Shown here piece after piece: positions 1-8,199 of a DNA stretch of 64,000 nt. This DNA is from Terriglobales bacterium (GTDB lineage: Bacteria; Acidobacteriota; Terriglobia; Terriglobales; Acidobacteriaceae), in assembly GCA_025462725.1 (NCBI GenBank), contig JAOAPE010000014.1, positions 1 to 64,000 of the forward strand, given 5' to 3'. The first letter of the stretch is position 1. Every line of letters begins with the position of its first letter. Under the pieces are notes generated by a model, which did no database searches, was not told the origin of the DNA, and was given only the letters and a program-made list of their open reading frames with translations. The position numbers and the translations under genes were made by a program.

Positions 1-65
1 ATAATTCTCTCCAAATTCCCCGCCAATCATACACATCCCGCTGCTTCCCATTTATCATTCCCCGC

Positions 66-659
66 ATGGCAAAACAGAAGGAGTCTCGCCGGGCCAATCC
101 CCGCACTACCGGAATTGAGCTCATTTCGTCAAAGAAGATTTACCAAGGCCCGGCATTCAGCGTTTTCAAAGACATCGTCCGGGAGGGCGCTCATACCGGA
201 CAGCGGGACGTGGTTCGCCACACCGGCTCGGTTGTCATCCTTGTTGTGGACGAGCCACTTACCAAGCGCTCAGACGCGCAGGTCTTGCTCATTCGCCAGT
301 ATCGCTACGCTGCCGGACAATATATGTGGGAGCTTCCCGCCGGACGCATCGACGCCGGCGAAAACAAACTTGCCGCCGCTAAACGCGAGCTACTCGAAGA
401 GACCGGCGTAATCGCGAAGAAGTGGACGCGCATCTTCCAGTTCTATGCCAGCCCTGGATTCCTCGACGAAACCATGGATGTATTTCTCGCTCGTGGACTT
501 ACCTTGGGTAAAGCTCAGCCTGAAGAAGACGAGCAGATATCGCTGCGGTTCTTCCCCTTACCCGAAGCCCTGGGCATGGTGGCGTCCAACAAGATTCGCG
601 ATGCCAAGACCATGACCGCTCTATTGTGGATGTACATGATGGTCAGCAACAAGAAATGA
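66..659 (+). CDS. Nudix hydrolase, ADP-ribose pyrophosphatase type
   Basis: This 197-residue protein carries a complete Nudix box around residues 98-120 (PAGRIDAGE followed by RELLEETGV), which fits the GX5EX7REUXEEXGU pattern that binds the metal-diphosphate. The flanking sequence, with LIRQYRYAAGQYMWELPAG before the box and FYASPGFLDE after it, is typical of the ADP-ribose pyrophosphatase (NudF) branch, which cleaves ADP-ribose to AMP and ribose 5-phosphate. The ATG at 66 is taken as the start because it gives the usual family length. The gene stands alone upstream of the antiporter gene, about 90 bases away. The exact nucleotide substrate cannot be fixed from sequence. Confidence 0.85.
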   Translation: MAKQKESRRANPRTTGIELISSKKIYQGPAFSVFKDIVREGAHTGQRDVVRHTGSVVILVVDEPLTKRSDAQVLLIRQYRYAAGQYMWELPAGRIDAGENKLAAAKRELLEETGVIAKKWTRIFQFYASPGFLDETMDVFLARGLTLGKAQPEEDEQISLRFFPLPEALGMVASNKIRDAKTMTALLWMYMMVSNKK

Positions 660-750
660 AGCCCTAAATTTCGGCGCCAGACAGCATGAACTCGGTTTTC
701 CTCATCTATAAGCAGGTCGCAAGTACATAGAAGAGGCGCCCGGGCCCTAG

Positions 751-2073
751 ATGTCCAATTCAGAATTTGGTTCGCTCAGCCTAGTACTTGTCGTTCTGCT
801 CGGGACCGCGCACTTTCTCGGATACCTCTTCGCGCGACTCCGCCAGCCACGTGTGATAGGCGAGATTCTCGCGGGAGTTCTTCTCGGGCCATCAGTTCTC
901 GCTCACATCGCACCGAACTCGACCGTTGCGGTCGCCCTTGCAGGAGCAAGTTCTAACATTAGCGACTCACATCAGGCGGCTCTGGGATTTCTTTACAACC
1001 TCGGATTGCTATTGCTGATGTTCGTCTCCGGGGCAGAAACGAAGAATCTGTTCAACAATGAAGACCGACGCGAACTGACATGGCTCGGACTTGTCGGTAC
1101 CGGACTTCCCTTTATCATCGCTCTCGCCGTCTCTCCGCTGATGCCACGGGCGTCGCTCATGGGACCGGCACATCAATCCACATCGCTGCTTCTGGTGATC
1201 GGAATCGCTGTTGCTGTTACGTCGATTCCGGTGATCTCGCGCATTCTTCGCGACCTCGGCATCTTGCACACTCGATTCGCAAGATTGATTCTCGGCGTAG
1301 CCGTATGTGAGGACATCTTCCTCTGGGCGGTTCTCGCTCTCGCCGTCTCGCTTGCAAAGGACGGCTCCGTCCCCGCGCACATGATCGCCATCCATACCGC
1401 GCAGACACTGGTCTATTTGGGATTGGGCTTGTTTGTGATGCCCAAGGTCCTCGCGGCAATCAATCGATCCAAATGGAATCCATTCATCGCCGGTTCTCCC
1501 ATCGCATACGTGTGCCTGATCCTGCTCGGGTACTCGGCTATTGCCGCTACGCTCGACGTCAGTCTCGTCTTCGCAGCTTTCCTCGCTGGATTCGCATTAG
1601 CGAAAAGCTCTGACGGATTTCAGAGCGCGTTTGAGACTGTCGGCAAAACGGCATTCGCGATTTTTATTCCCATTTACTTCGCGCTCGTGGGATCCAAGCT
1701 GGACTTGAGCCGCGCATTCTCATATCAAATGCTCCTGTGGTTTCTGACATTCGCCTGCGTTGTGAAATTGATCTCCGCTGGTCTAGGTTCGCGGTTCGCA
1801 GGATTCAGTTGGCGTGATTCACTCAACCTCTCCATCGCACTCAACGCACGCGGTGGTCCTGGCATCGTTCTTGCCAGCGTTGCGCTTGAAGCAGGAATCA
1901 TTAACCGGAATTTCTATACCACGCTGGTGATCGTTGCTTTGCTCACATCTCAACTCGCCGGCGCGTGGCTGGATTTTGTTCTGCGAAAGGGCTGGCCATT
2001 GCTATCAGCCGTCGATGCGGCCGAAGCAGAAATCAACCCGCACCGCGTTCCCGAATTGCAAAATGTCGCCTAA
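751..2073 (+). CDS. Cation/proton antiporter, CPA2 family
   Basis: A 440-residue integral membrane protein with about 12 hydrophobic segments. The opening helix is followed by a segment reading RQPRVIGEILAGVLLGPSVL, typical of monovalent cation:proton antiporter-2 (KefB/NapA-like) proteins. Later segments such as FARLILGVAVCEDIFLWAVLA hold the acidic residues expected in the ion-binding core, and LNARGGPGIVLASVALE matches the conserved late helix. There is no C-terminal TrkA-N or USP domain, so it is a minimal exchanger of Na+ or K+ against H+ in the inner membrane. The ion cannot be assigned. No SD-like sequence is obvious before the ATG. Confidence 0.85.
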   Translation: MSNSEFGSLSLVLVVLLGTAHFLGYLFARLRQPRVIGEILAGVLLGPSVLAHIAPNSTVAVALAGASSNISDSHQAALGFLYNLGLLLLMFVSGAETKNLFNNEDRRELTWLGLVGTGLPFIIALAVSPLMPRASLMGPAHQSTSLLLVIGIAVAVTSIPVISRILRDLGILHTRFARLILGVAVCEDIFLWAVLALAVSLAKDGSVPAHMIAIHTAQTLVYLGLGLFVMPKVLAAINRSKWNPFIAGSPIAYVCLILLGYSAIAATLDVSLVFAAFLAGFALAKSSDGFQSAFETVGKTAFAIFIPIYFALVGSKLDLSRAFSYQMLLWFLTFACVVKLISAGLGSRFAGFSWRDSLNLSIALNARGGPGIVLASVALEAGIINRNFYTTLVIVALLTSQLAGAWLDFVLRKGWPLLSAVDAAEAEINPHRVPELQNVA

Positions 2074-2090
2074 CACTGCTGTTTACTCTC

Positions 2091-2119
2091 TTGACAACAG
2101 CCAAGCTGATTGCAACAAT
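2091..2119 (+). promoter_or_regulatory. Candidate sigma-70 promoter of the cold-shock gene
   Basis: TTGACA at 2091-2096 and AACAAT at 2114-2119 are separated by 17 bases. Transcription would start near 2126, giving a leader of about 164 bases before the cold-shock ATG at 2290. Inferred from consensus match only. Confidence 0.5.
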
Positions 2120-2289
2120 GACATAACACCTTTACCATGTTCCCCTGACGTTGTTGTGACCTTCGGAATGGCCGTCTGGCTTCGCTGAATCTGCTTCAAT
2201 GTCAAATTTAATGGTCTGGGTTAAATCAGGGTACTGGAAGTGGTACGCACGTAAAGCCGCTCCTCCCAAAGTGTACGGAGGGACGCAAG

Positions 2290-2502
2290 ATGTCTCGTTT
2301 GAAAGGCAAAGTAAAGTGGTTTAATAACGCAAAAGGGTTTGGCTTCATCGGACGTGATGATGGACCGGACGTGTTTGTTCATTACAGTGCCATAGAATCG
2401 GAAGGCTACCGCAGTCTCCAAGAAGGAGACGATGTAGAGTTCGAGATCGCTCAGGGCCAGAAGGGCCCACAGGCAGAAAAGGTTACGCGAGCAGCCTCGT
2501 AA
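2290..2502 (+). CDS. Cold-shock protein, CspA family
   Basis: A 70-residue single cold-shock domain. The two RNA-binding motifs are intact: RNP1 as KGFGFI near residues 16-21 and RNP2 as VFVHY near 29-33, with the [11 protein letters not shown] opening typical of CspA. The protein binds single-stranded RNA and DNA and acts as an RNA chaperone. The ATG is preceded by a GGAGGG ribosome binding site. The long predicted leader resembles those that control cspA-type mRNAs by folding, although no specific cold-box was verified. The gene ends in a clear intrinsic terminator. Confidence 0.95.
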   Translation: MSRLKGKVKWFNNAKGFGFIGRDDGPDVFVHYSAIESEGYRSLQEGDDVEFEIAQGQKGPQAEKVTRAAS

Positions 2503-2539
2503 AATTCCCGCAGCACGGCACACTGCTACTCTTGAAAGA

Positions 2540-2568
2540 CCCAGCCCCAAAGCTGGGTTTTGTTTTTT
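2540..2568 (+). terminator. Intrinsic terminator after the cold-shock gene
   Basis: A CCCAGC/GCTGGG stem (2540-2545 and 2552-2557) with a six-base loop is followed by a T-rich run to 2568. It sits just before the glycosyltransferase start and shows that the upstream frame extension of that gene is not coding. Confidence 0.85.
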
Positions 2569-2612
2569 GCGGCACTCCTGCAAACTGTAGCCCGCCAGCT
2601 ACAATCATTCCA

Positions 2613-3629
2613 ATGCAACAAACCCCCAAGGTGTACGTTGTGCTCGTGAACTGGAACGCGTGGGGACACACCCTCGAGTGTCTCGAATCCATTTACCACA
2701 GCGACTACCCCAACTTCCAAGTCATCGTTGTTGATAACGCATCCTCGGACGACTCCGTGAGCAAGATCGAATCATGGGCTCGGGGTGAGCTATTAGTCCA
2801 AACGGATGTTCCCGACGAAATGAAGCCCTATTCGTCGCCGCCTGTGAGCAAGCCCATCCGCACCGCCGCACTCACATTGCAGGAATCACAATCAGTGGAA
2901 CAAATCACAGGCGAAGACTCCACATTTCTAAGACTCTCGGCGACCGGTCCGTATCCGCTGGTGTTGATCCAGTCCGGAGCGAATCTCGGATTCGGCGCGG
3001 GAAACAACGTCGCTATGTCTTTCATCTCGAAGCGCGGCGACGCTGACCAGATCTGGCTGCTGAACAATGACACAGTGATTGAGCCAACAACCCTTTCAGC
3101 CATGGTGGCGACGGCTAAATCTGCGCCGGGGATCATCGGCTCGGTTGTCCGATACTATTCGCAACCCATCAAAGTCCAAGCATACGGCGGCGGACATTTC
3201 TCTTCCTTGACGGGAAGCGCGCGTCTGATCAGCAAACCCGCGCGCAAATCGGTAAACTTCATCTTCGGCGCAAGCTTCATGCTTGACCGCTCCACCTTGG
3301 ATCAGATCGGCCTCTTCGACGAAAACATCTTTATGTACTTCGAGGAAGTTGAATACTGCATTCGAGCGAAAGAACGCGGGATATTGATGTCGTTCTCACA
3401 TGCGAACGTCTATCACAAAGTTCGCGCGTCCAGCGGCGACCAATACTTCCAGTGGAAAAGCATCTACAAAAATCGCGTGTACACCATGCGCAAGCACTTC
3501 GGTCGCGGCTGGTGGATCCTATTCATGGCGCTGAATTGGTTGACCAATGTCCTGAGTCCGTTCGTGCATCCGGATAAGAGGAAGGCGTCGAGAGAGGCGC
3601 TGGGAGAGCTCTTGAAAGGAAAGAGATAG
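2613..3629 (+). CDS. Glycosyltransferase family 2
   Basis: This 338-residue protein is a GT-A fold family 2 glycosyltransferase. It opens with VYVVLVNWNAWGHTLECLESI, followed by the VIVVDNASSDDSV nucleotide-sugar motif, and has LLNNDTVI near residue 150 in place of the DXD motif, as in rhamnosyltransferase-like members. The later FMYFEEVEYCIRAKERG contains the ED-type catalytic region. An insertion of about 65 residues after the first strand (near residues 50-115) is unusual. The start is placed at ATG 2613, because the longer frame from 2532 runs through the terminator of the preceding gene. The sugar and acceptor are unknown. It probably acts on cell-envelope polysaccharide. Confidence 0.85.
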   Translation: MQQTPKVYVVLVNWNAWGHTLECLESIYHSDYPNFQVIVVDNASSDDSVSKIESWARGELLVQTDVPDEMKPYSSPPVSKPIRTAALTLQESQSVEQITGEDSTFLRLSATGPYPLVLIQSGANLGFGAGNNVAMSFISKRGDADQIWLLNNDTVIEPTTLSAMVATAKSAPGIIGSVVRYYSQPIKVQAYGGGHFSSLTGSARLISKPARKSVNFIFGASFMLDRSTLDQIGLFDENIFMYFEEVEYCIRAKERGILMSFSHANVYHKVRASSGDQYFQWKSIYKNRVYTMRKHFGRGWWILFMALNWLTNVLSPFVHPDKRKASREALGELLKGKR

Positions 3630-3643
3630 AATCTTCCCAGCCC

Positions 3644-5398
3644 ATGGACAATAAATCCATAGCCAACATTCTCTATGAGACCGCAGACCTCATGGAGATT
3701 GCCAACGACGACCCCTTCCGCATCCGCTCGTATCGTCGGGCGGCCGAGGCCATCGAGGGCACTCCCGAGCGGATTGCTGACATCATCTCCGAAGACAAAA
3801 AAGTGCTCGCCATACCCGGCATCGGCAAAGGGATGCTCTTCAACCTGAAGGAGATTTTTACCGAAGGCAAGCTCCAACTCCACACTGACCTGCTGAAGAA
3901 ATATCACCCGTCGATGCTGGAGCTTTTGAAAATCCAGGGACTTGGCCCCAAGACCATTGCACTCATCTGGTCAACGTTTCAAGTCAGCGACGTCGCTGGG
4001 GTGGAGAAACTCGCGCGCGAAGGCAAGATTCAAACCCTTCCCCGCATGGGCGAGAAACAGGAACAGAAGATCCTCAAAGGCATTGAGGATTATCGCCGAA
4101 TTTCCGGGCGCTTCCATCTCGACGTTGCCGACCGCACTGCTCAGAAATTTATCGAACATTTATCGGGCACGCCCGGCATCGACAAGATCACGCCCGCGGG
4201 ATCACTCCGGCGCGGACGTGACACGATTGGTGACATAGACATCCTCGTTACCGGGAAAGGCTGGAGTGCACACCCCGGGACAAAGAACGGCGAAGCCGCA
4301 GCGGCCATCGAGAAGACACTCGCATTTCCCGGCATTCAGGAAGTTTTGGTAAAAGGCGATGACAAGGTCAGCTTCAAGCTCCGCAGCGGGATGCAAGTGG
4401 ACGTGCGGTTTCTTGCGCCTGAATCCTTCGGGGCCGCGATGCAGTACTTCACCGGGTCGAAGACGCACAACGTCAATCTTCGACAACGTGCGCTTAAGCA
4501 AGGCCTGACGCTTAATGAATACGGACTCGTCCGCATCGAAGATGAAAAGCGAGTCGCGGGCAAAACCGAGGAAGAGGTGTACAAAAAACTCGGGCTCGAC
4601 TACATCCCGCCTGAACTGCGCGAGAACTGCGGCGAGATCGAAGCTGCCGCCGCGCATACCCTTCCCGAACTCATCACGGAAAAGGACATTGAGGGCGACG
4701 TGCACATGCACACCGTCGAGACTGATGGTCGATGCACGATCGAGGAGATGGCCGCGGCTGCCATCGAGCGCGGATACAAATACATGGCCATCACTGACCA
4801 TTCGAAGAACCTCGCGTTCGCGAATGGTCTTGATGACGCCCGTGCGATCAAGCACATCGAAAAGATTCGCACAGCGGATAAAGCGACAAGCGAAATCAAA
4901 ATCTTTGCTGGCATCGAAGTGGACATCCTCATCGATGGCGACCTCGATCTCTCTGCCGACGTCCTTGCGCAGATGGACCTCGTAATTGCCAGTGTCCATT
5001 CGCATTTTCAACAAGAGCCGGCGAAAATGACAGAGCGCCTCATCCGAGCCATCGAGAGCAATAGCATTTCCATCATCGGACATCCCACGGGACGCATCCT
5101 TCTTCGCCGCGAGGCTTATCCCTATGACATGGACGCCGTACTGCGCGCCGCCGCAAAGAACAAAGTAGCGATGGAATTGAACGCCTATCCCGACCGTCTC
5201 GATTTATGCGACATGCATCTCCGTATGGCGAAAGAGCGTGGAGTAAAGATCGTCATCAACACTGACTCACACCACACTTCGCATATGGAGAAGTTGAAAT
5301 ATGGCATCCTTCAGGCGCGCCGGGCATGGCTCACGAAGGATGACGTGCTGAACACCCTACCTGTAACAGAGTTCTCCAAAGCCATGCGGCGCCGGTAG
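3644..5398 (+). CDS. polX: DNA polymerase/3'-5' exonuclease PolX
   Basis: A 584-residue bacterial family X polymerase. The N-terminal 8-kDa-type and helix-hairpin-helix region (about 1-140, with VLAIPGIGKGM and KIQGLGPKTIALIW) precedes the nucleotidyltransferase core with GSLRRGRDTIGDIDILV near residue 187. The C-terminal PHP domain starts near residue 350 and keeps its metal ligands, as DVHMHT, ITDHS, VHSHF and DSHH. Such enzymes fill short gaps in base-excision repair, and the PHP domain supplies 3'-5' exonuclease activity. Length and order match the family. It lies 14 bases after the glycosyltransferase, so co-transcription is likely. Confidence 0.95.
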   Translation: MDNKSIANILYETADLMEIANDDPFRIRSYRRAAEAIEGTPERIADIISEDKKVLAIPGIGKGMLFNLKEIFTEGKLQLHTDLLKKYHPSMLELLKIQGLGPKTIALIWSTFQVSDVAGVEKLAREGKIQTLPRMGEKQEQKILKGIEDYRRISGRFHLDVADRTAQKFIEHLSGTPGIDKITPAGSLRRGRDTIGDIDILVTGKGWSAHPGTKNGEAAAAIEKTLAFPGIQEVLVKGDDKVSFKLRSGMQVDVRFLAPESFGAAMQYFTGSKTHNVNLRQRALKQGLTLNEYGLVRIEDEKRVAGKTEEEVYKKLGLDYIPPELRENCGEIEAAAAHTLPELITEKDIEGDVHMHTVETDGRCTIEEMAAAAIERGYKYMAITDHSKNLAFANGLDDARAIKHIEKIRTADKATSEIKIFAGIEVDILIDGDLDLSADVLAQMDLVIASVHSHFQQEPAKMTERLIRAIESNSISIIGHPTGRILLRREAYPYDMDAVLRAAAKNKVAMELNAYPDRLDLCDMHLRMAKERGVKIVINTDSHHTSHMEKLKYGILQARRAWLTKDDVLNTLPVTEFSKAMRRR

Positions 5399-5451
5399 GC
5401 CGTGCACCTGCAACTGACATTCGGCATCTCACATTCCGTAAGGAGCGCGTT

Positions 5452-6009
5452 ATGACTGCACAGGCCGGGAAACCAGAGTTCGATGCCGGGCACGTGCCCA
5501 TGACTGAGGAATTCGACAGCCCCCGCCGATCATTGCCGCCAGCGGTGCCGGTGCTAGTGGCCGCGGTGGTGTTAGGTATTGCCGTGTTCACCATGGTTCG
5601 CGTGACCAATCCGGTAACACCCGCAAGTGGCGCCATCACGAAAATGTTTCACGTGGAACAATCTACGGGCGATCGCGTCCTAGTTGGGATTGAAGTCCAC
5701 CTGAAGAACATGGGACAAAAACCAGTGTGGGTCAAAGGAGTGGACGTGAAACTGACTACGCCGCAGGGTGAATTCACTGACCAACCGGCACCGGGCGTGG
5801 ACCATCCGCGGTACCTTCAAGCATTTCCGGGGCTTCGCCAGAGCAATGCTCAACCCCTGGGCATGGACACTAAGATCCAACCAGGCAACGAACGTGACGG
5901 ATTGCTGATTGTTGCCTTTCCGGTAAACGGTGACGGGTTCGATAAGAGGCAATCGGTGGAAGTGAAAGTCAATTTCTACGATCAAAAGCCGCTGATACTT
6001 AAACAGTAA
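5452..6009 (+). CDS. Membrane-anchored protein of unknown function
   Basis: A 185-residue protein with a cytoplasmic N-terminus of about 30 residues, one transmembrane helix (about 30-50, VLVAAVVLGIAVFTMV) and an extracytoplasmic domain. That domain looks like an immunoglobulin-like beta sandwich, with alternating hydrophobic stretches such as GIEVHLKNMGQKPVWVKGVDVKL. Such folds occur in secreted FxLYD-like and telluride-resistance-like proteins, but no specific family was recognised. An SD-like AAGGAG lies before the ATG. It lies 53 bases after polX, so it may share its transcript. Function unknown. Confidence 0.7.
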   Translation: MTAQAGKPEFDAGHVPMTEEFDSPRRSLPPAVPVLVAAVVLGIAVFTMVRVTNPVTPASGAITKMFHVEQSTGDRVLVGIEVHLKNMGQKPVWVKGVDVKLTTPQGEFTDQPAPGVDHPRYLQAFPGLRQSNAQPLGMDTKIQPGNERDGLLIVAFPVNGDGFDKRQSVEVKVNFYDQKPLILKQ

Positions 6010-6021
6010 TCAGCGGCCTTT
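5985..6021. terminator. Bidirectional terminator-like hairpin
   Basis: A perfect GCCGCTGAT/ATCAGCGGC stem (5988-5996 and 6009-6017) overlaps the stop codon of the rightward gene and lies between two convergent genes. The leftward transcript ends in TTTTG, and the rightward tail is CTTTG. The weak U-tracts limit certainty. Confidence 0.5.
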
Positions 6022-6038
6022 GTGAGCTGCGAAGTTGA

Positions 6039-6857
6039 CTAGCGGGAGACCGATGCAGGTGCGTTTTTGGGCGTGGAGATGTAGCCCGATACTTTGTCTT
6101 TATCGATGTTAAAGACCACTAGCTCGTAAAGCATTTTGTCGCGTCCGGTGTAGAACTGGAGAGGCTCGTTCTTGGTCTTATCTTTCTTAGGAATCGTCGA
6201 ATCGTCCGCGATCACATTCAACGTGAACACACCCTTCTTCTTGTCAGCTTTCTTGAGTTGCAAGCTGACGGTGGAGACCGGTGTAGGGTTCTTCGATTTG
6301 GTTAAAGTGAATTCGAAGTAATTGCGATCGCCCTTGTGTTTGAGCACTTCCAAGTCTTCGCGGGTGGTCGCGATCAATCCGCTTTGTTGCCCCAGGTCAC
6401 CGATTGTGCGTTCCAATTTCGATTTTGTGGCTTCGAGATCGGTGCGTGTGCTGGCAATGTCTGTTCTTGTGCCAGCCACTTCCGTCTTCACGCCGGCGAC
6501 ATCTCCGCTCACGGCGCCTAATGCAGCTTGTTGTTTCTGCTGTTCTTCAGTGAGGCGCGATTCAGACGCCTTCTGCTGGCGAGACAATTCCGCCGCACGG
6601 GAGGCGATCTCTTTTTTCGTCAGACCGACCTTTTCGCTCAAGTCCTGACTGCTGGCCTGAATCTCAGACTGGGTTGCGGCGATTTTCTTGCCCAGCTTGT
6701 CTTCCGAAGCGGTCTGCTTGGCCTCCAGCGAGTTCAGTCGCTCGTTCAGTTGGTATGAGAAGTAAAGCGAGAACGCGACGTAGAGGCCAAAAGTGGCGAG
6801 CAGGACATTGCGGAAAATATGGCTCTCGCCAGCGGATTGCTGCGTTTCTTCAAGCAT
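6039..6857 (-). CDS. Membrane-anchored coiled-coil protein of unknown function
   Basis: A 272-residue protein with an N-terminal transmembrane helix (about 17-35) followed by a long coiled coil (about 38-165). The coil is rich in Lys, Glu, Gln and Ser, with repeated TEVAGTRTDIASTRTDLE-like segments. The C-terminal 100 residues form a globular, beta-rich domain beginning near HKGDRNYFEFTLTKSK. It resembles acidobacterial proteins of no known role. An AAGG ribosome binding site precedes the ATG, and a good sigma-70 promoter lies upstream. A structural or envelope-spanning role is possible, but nothing catalytic is visible. Confidence 0.7.
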   Translation of the reverse strand: MLEETQQSAGESHIFRNVLLATFGLYVAFSLYFSYQLNERLNSLEAKQTASEDKLGKKIAATQSEIQASSQDLSEKVGLTKKEIASRAAELSRQQKASESRLTEEQQKQQAALGAVSGDVAGVKTEVAGTRTDIASTRTDLEATKSKLERTIGDLGQQSGLIATTREDLEVLKHKGDRNYFEFTLTKSKNPTPVSTVSLQLKKADKKKGVFTLNVIADDSTIPKKDKTKNEPLQFYTGRDKMLYELVVFNIDKDKVSGYISTPKNAPASVSR

Positions 6858-6892
6858 TGGGACTGCCTTATGTTGAGGATTGTGGAACTCTC

Positions 6893-6921
6893 ATTGTTGG
6901 ATATAACAGCGTGACTGTCAA
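6893..6921 (-). promoter_or_regulatory. Candidate sigma-70 promoter of the coiled-coil gene
   Basis: On the minus strand TTGACA (6921-6916) and AACAAT (6898-6893) are separated by 17 bases. This predicts a short leader before the ATG at 6857. Confidence 0.5.
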
Positions 6922-7025
6922 ATAGTTCTGCGAAGGGGACGGATATGCAAGAACTAGGCATTCCGATTGCAACGTAAATTGCAACTGCTCTGGCCTAAGT
7001 TGAGGATGGCGTGCTGTATTTTTTC

Positions 7026-7052
7026 CTAAGTTGAAGTCCTGCTTCGACTTAG
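7026..7052. repeat. Inverted repeat in the 311-base gap before the sortase substrate
   Basis: Two 11-base arms, CTAAGTTGAAG and CTTCGACTTAG, pair fully (one G-U) around a five-base loop. A further direct copy of CCTAAGTTGA lies near 6993. There is no U-tract, so an operator or RNA hairpin is more likely than a terminator. The rest of the gap 6858-7168 holds the leftward promoter above and no visible gene. Confidence 0.4.
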
Positions 7053-7168
7053 TTGCAGAGCAAGTTTTGGCTTTCATAACGAGCCAGCAAATCAGGTGTG
7101 GAACACAATTCCCTCTCTGAGTAGCTGAGTTCACATAACCAGAAGTGTAGTTACAGGGGAAAGTAGCA

Positions 7169-7414
7169 ATGGTTAGACGCTTTCATAGTTTCGCATTGGT
7201 TGTTGGCCTGTTATCGGCTGCTGTGCCTGGCTGGGGAAGCCAGTCACCTGAGAAAGAGGCGGCAAATCCTACAGAGTATCGGCAAGCGCGCCAACTGCCG
7301 GAGGGTGGCAGCGAGCTTCCATTACTTTTTGTCATCGGGATGGGAATACTCTCCGGGGGCGTGATCTCAGCAATGCGCACCCGCCCGAATCCAGTGAAAT
7401 CGAACATGAATTAG
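7169..7414 (+). CDS. Small secreted protein with sortase-type C-terminal signal
   Basis: An 81-residue protein with an N-terminal signal peptide (residues 1-24, cleavage likely after VPGWGS or nearby). A short polar linker of about 20 residues follows. The C-terminus has the layout of a sorting signal: LPEGGS near residues 43-48, a hydrophobic helix (LLFVIGMGILSGGVISAM) and a positively charged tail starting RTR. It differs from canonical LPXTG by having Gly-Gly after the acidic residue. The sortase gene starts 70 bases downstream in the same direction, making this its likely dedicated substrate. A strong AGGGGA site (7155-7160) precedes the ATG. The mature domain is too short to suggest another function. 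Confidence 0.7.
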   Translation: MVRRFHSFALVVGLLSAAVPGWGSQSPEKEAANPTEYRQARQLPEGGSELPLLFVIGMGILSGGVISAMRTRPNPVKSNMN

Positions 7415-7484
7415 GTACTGACGCTCGATTGCGGTGCTCTGGATTTCAGCATCTCAACCATGACACGAGGCCTGCGTCTTTCAT

Positions 7485-8159
7485 ATGCCAACACAGCCGT
7501 CCTATATTGAATTCCTGCGACGCAATCTGCTTCCTCGTATTAGCAGCAATGGGACCGGCTGGAAGCGATACATCTCCACAGTGCTCATCATTGTGGGCGG
7601 GTTGATGCTGAGCTACGTAGCTTCGCAGTACTACGGAATGTACAGCGAGCAAAAGCGACTTGCGCAAGAGTGGGAACAGCAGAATTCACACCCACAAAAC
7701 AGCGCAGCTACTCAGCAGCCGGTAAGACATGACGGACTGATTCGTGTTTCCATCCCGAAGATCAACTTAGATGCGATCGTTCTCGATGGCACCACCCGTA
7801 AGCAGTTGAAGAATGGCCCCGGCCGGGTGATTGGGACGGCGCTGCCCGGTGAGATCGGAAACTCCGTAATCACCGCGCATCGCGACACTTTCTTCCGCCA
7901 CATCTACGAACTTGCAAAGGGTGACAGCATACTAGTGCAGCGGAACGGCGAGACGCTCCGCTTTGAAGTGACTGGAAAAAAGATCGTCGAGCCCGATGAT
8001 GTATCGGTACTGAAGCAGAGTGACGACTCGCGGTTGACCCTGATTACTTGCTATCCCACCTATTACATTGGTCCTGCACCACAGCGGCTAGTGGTTAGTT
8101 CGAAGCTTTCAGAACGCGGAACCCAAGCCGCGGTTGCTGGAACCCAAGCTAATCGCTAG
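7485..8159 (+). CDS. Sortase, class D-like
   Basis: A 224-residue membrane transpeptidase with an N-terminal anchor helix (about 29-48) and a sortase beta barrel. The catalytic triad is visible: His132 in ITAHRDTFF, Cys189 in TLITCYP and Arg near 204 in APQRLVV. The GRVIGTALPGEIGNSVI segment is characteristic of class D enzymes. Sortases cleave a C-terminal sorting signal and join the protein to an amine nucleophile. In a diderm bacterium the acceptor is uncertain. The preceding gene encodes a small protein with a sorting-type tail, so the pair probably works as a unit. Confidence 0.88.
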   Translation: MPTQPSYIEFLRRNLLPRISSNGTGWKRYISTVLIIVGGLMLSYVASQYYGMYSEQKRLAQEWEQQNSHPQNSAATQQPVRHDGLIRVSIPKINLDAIVLDGTTRKQLKNGPGRVIGTALPGEIGNSVITAHRDTFFRHIYELAKGDSILVQRNGETLRFEVTGKKIVEPDDVSVLKQSDDSRLTLITCYPTYYIGPAPQRLVVSSKLSERGTQAAVAGTQANR

Positions 8160-8199
8160 CACCTAACCTTCACCAGATTTAATCTTTTACAATCTTTGT

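Noticed and set aside
2532-2612. Upstream start for the glycosyltransferase
   Set aside because: The extension covers the cold-shock gene terminator. ATG 2613 gives the normal family opening.
4202-5083. Long leftward frame inside polX
   Set aside because: A shadow frame; polX has intact catalytic motifs on the other strand over the whole stretch.
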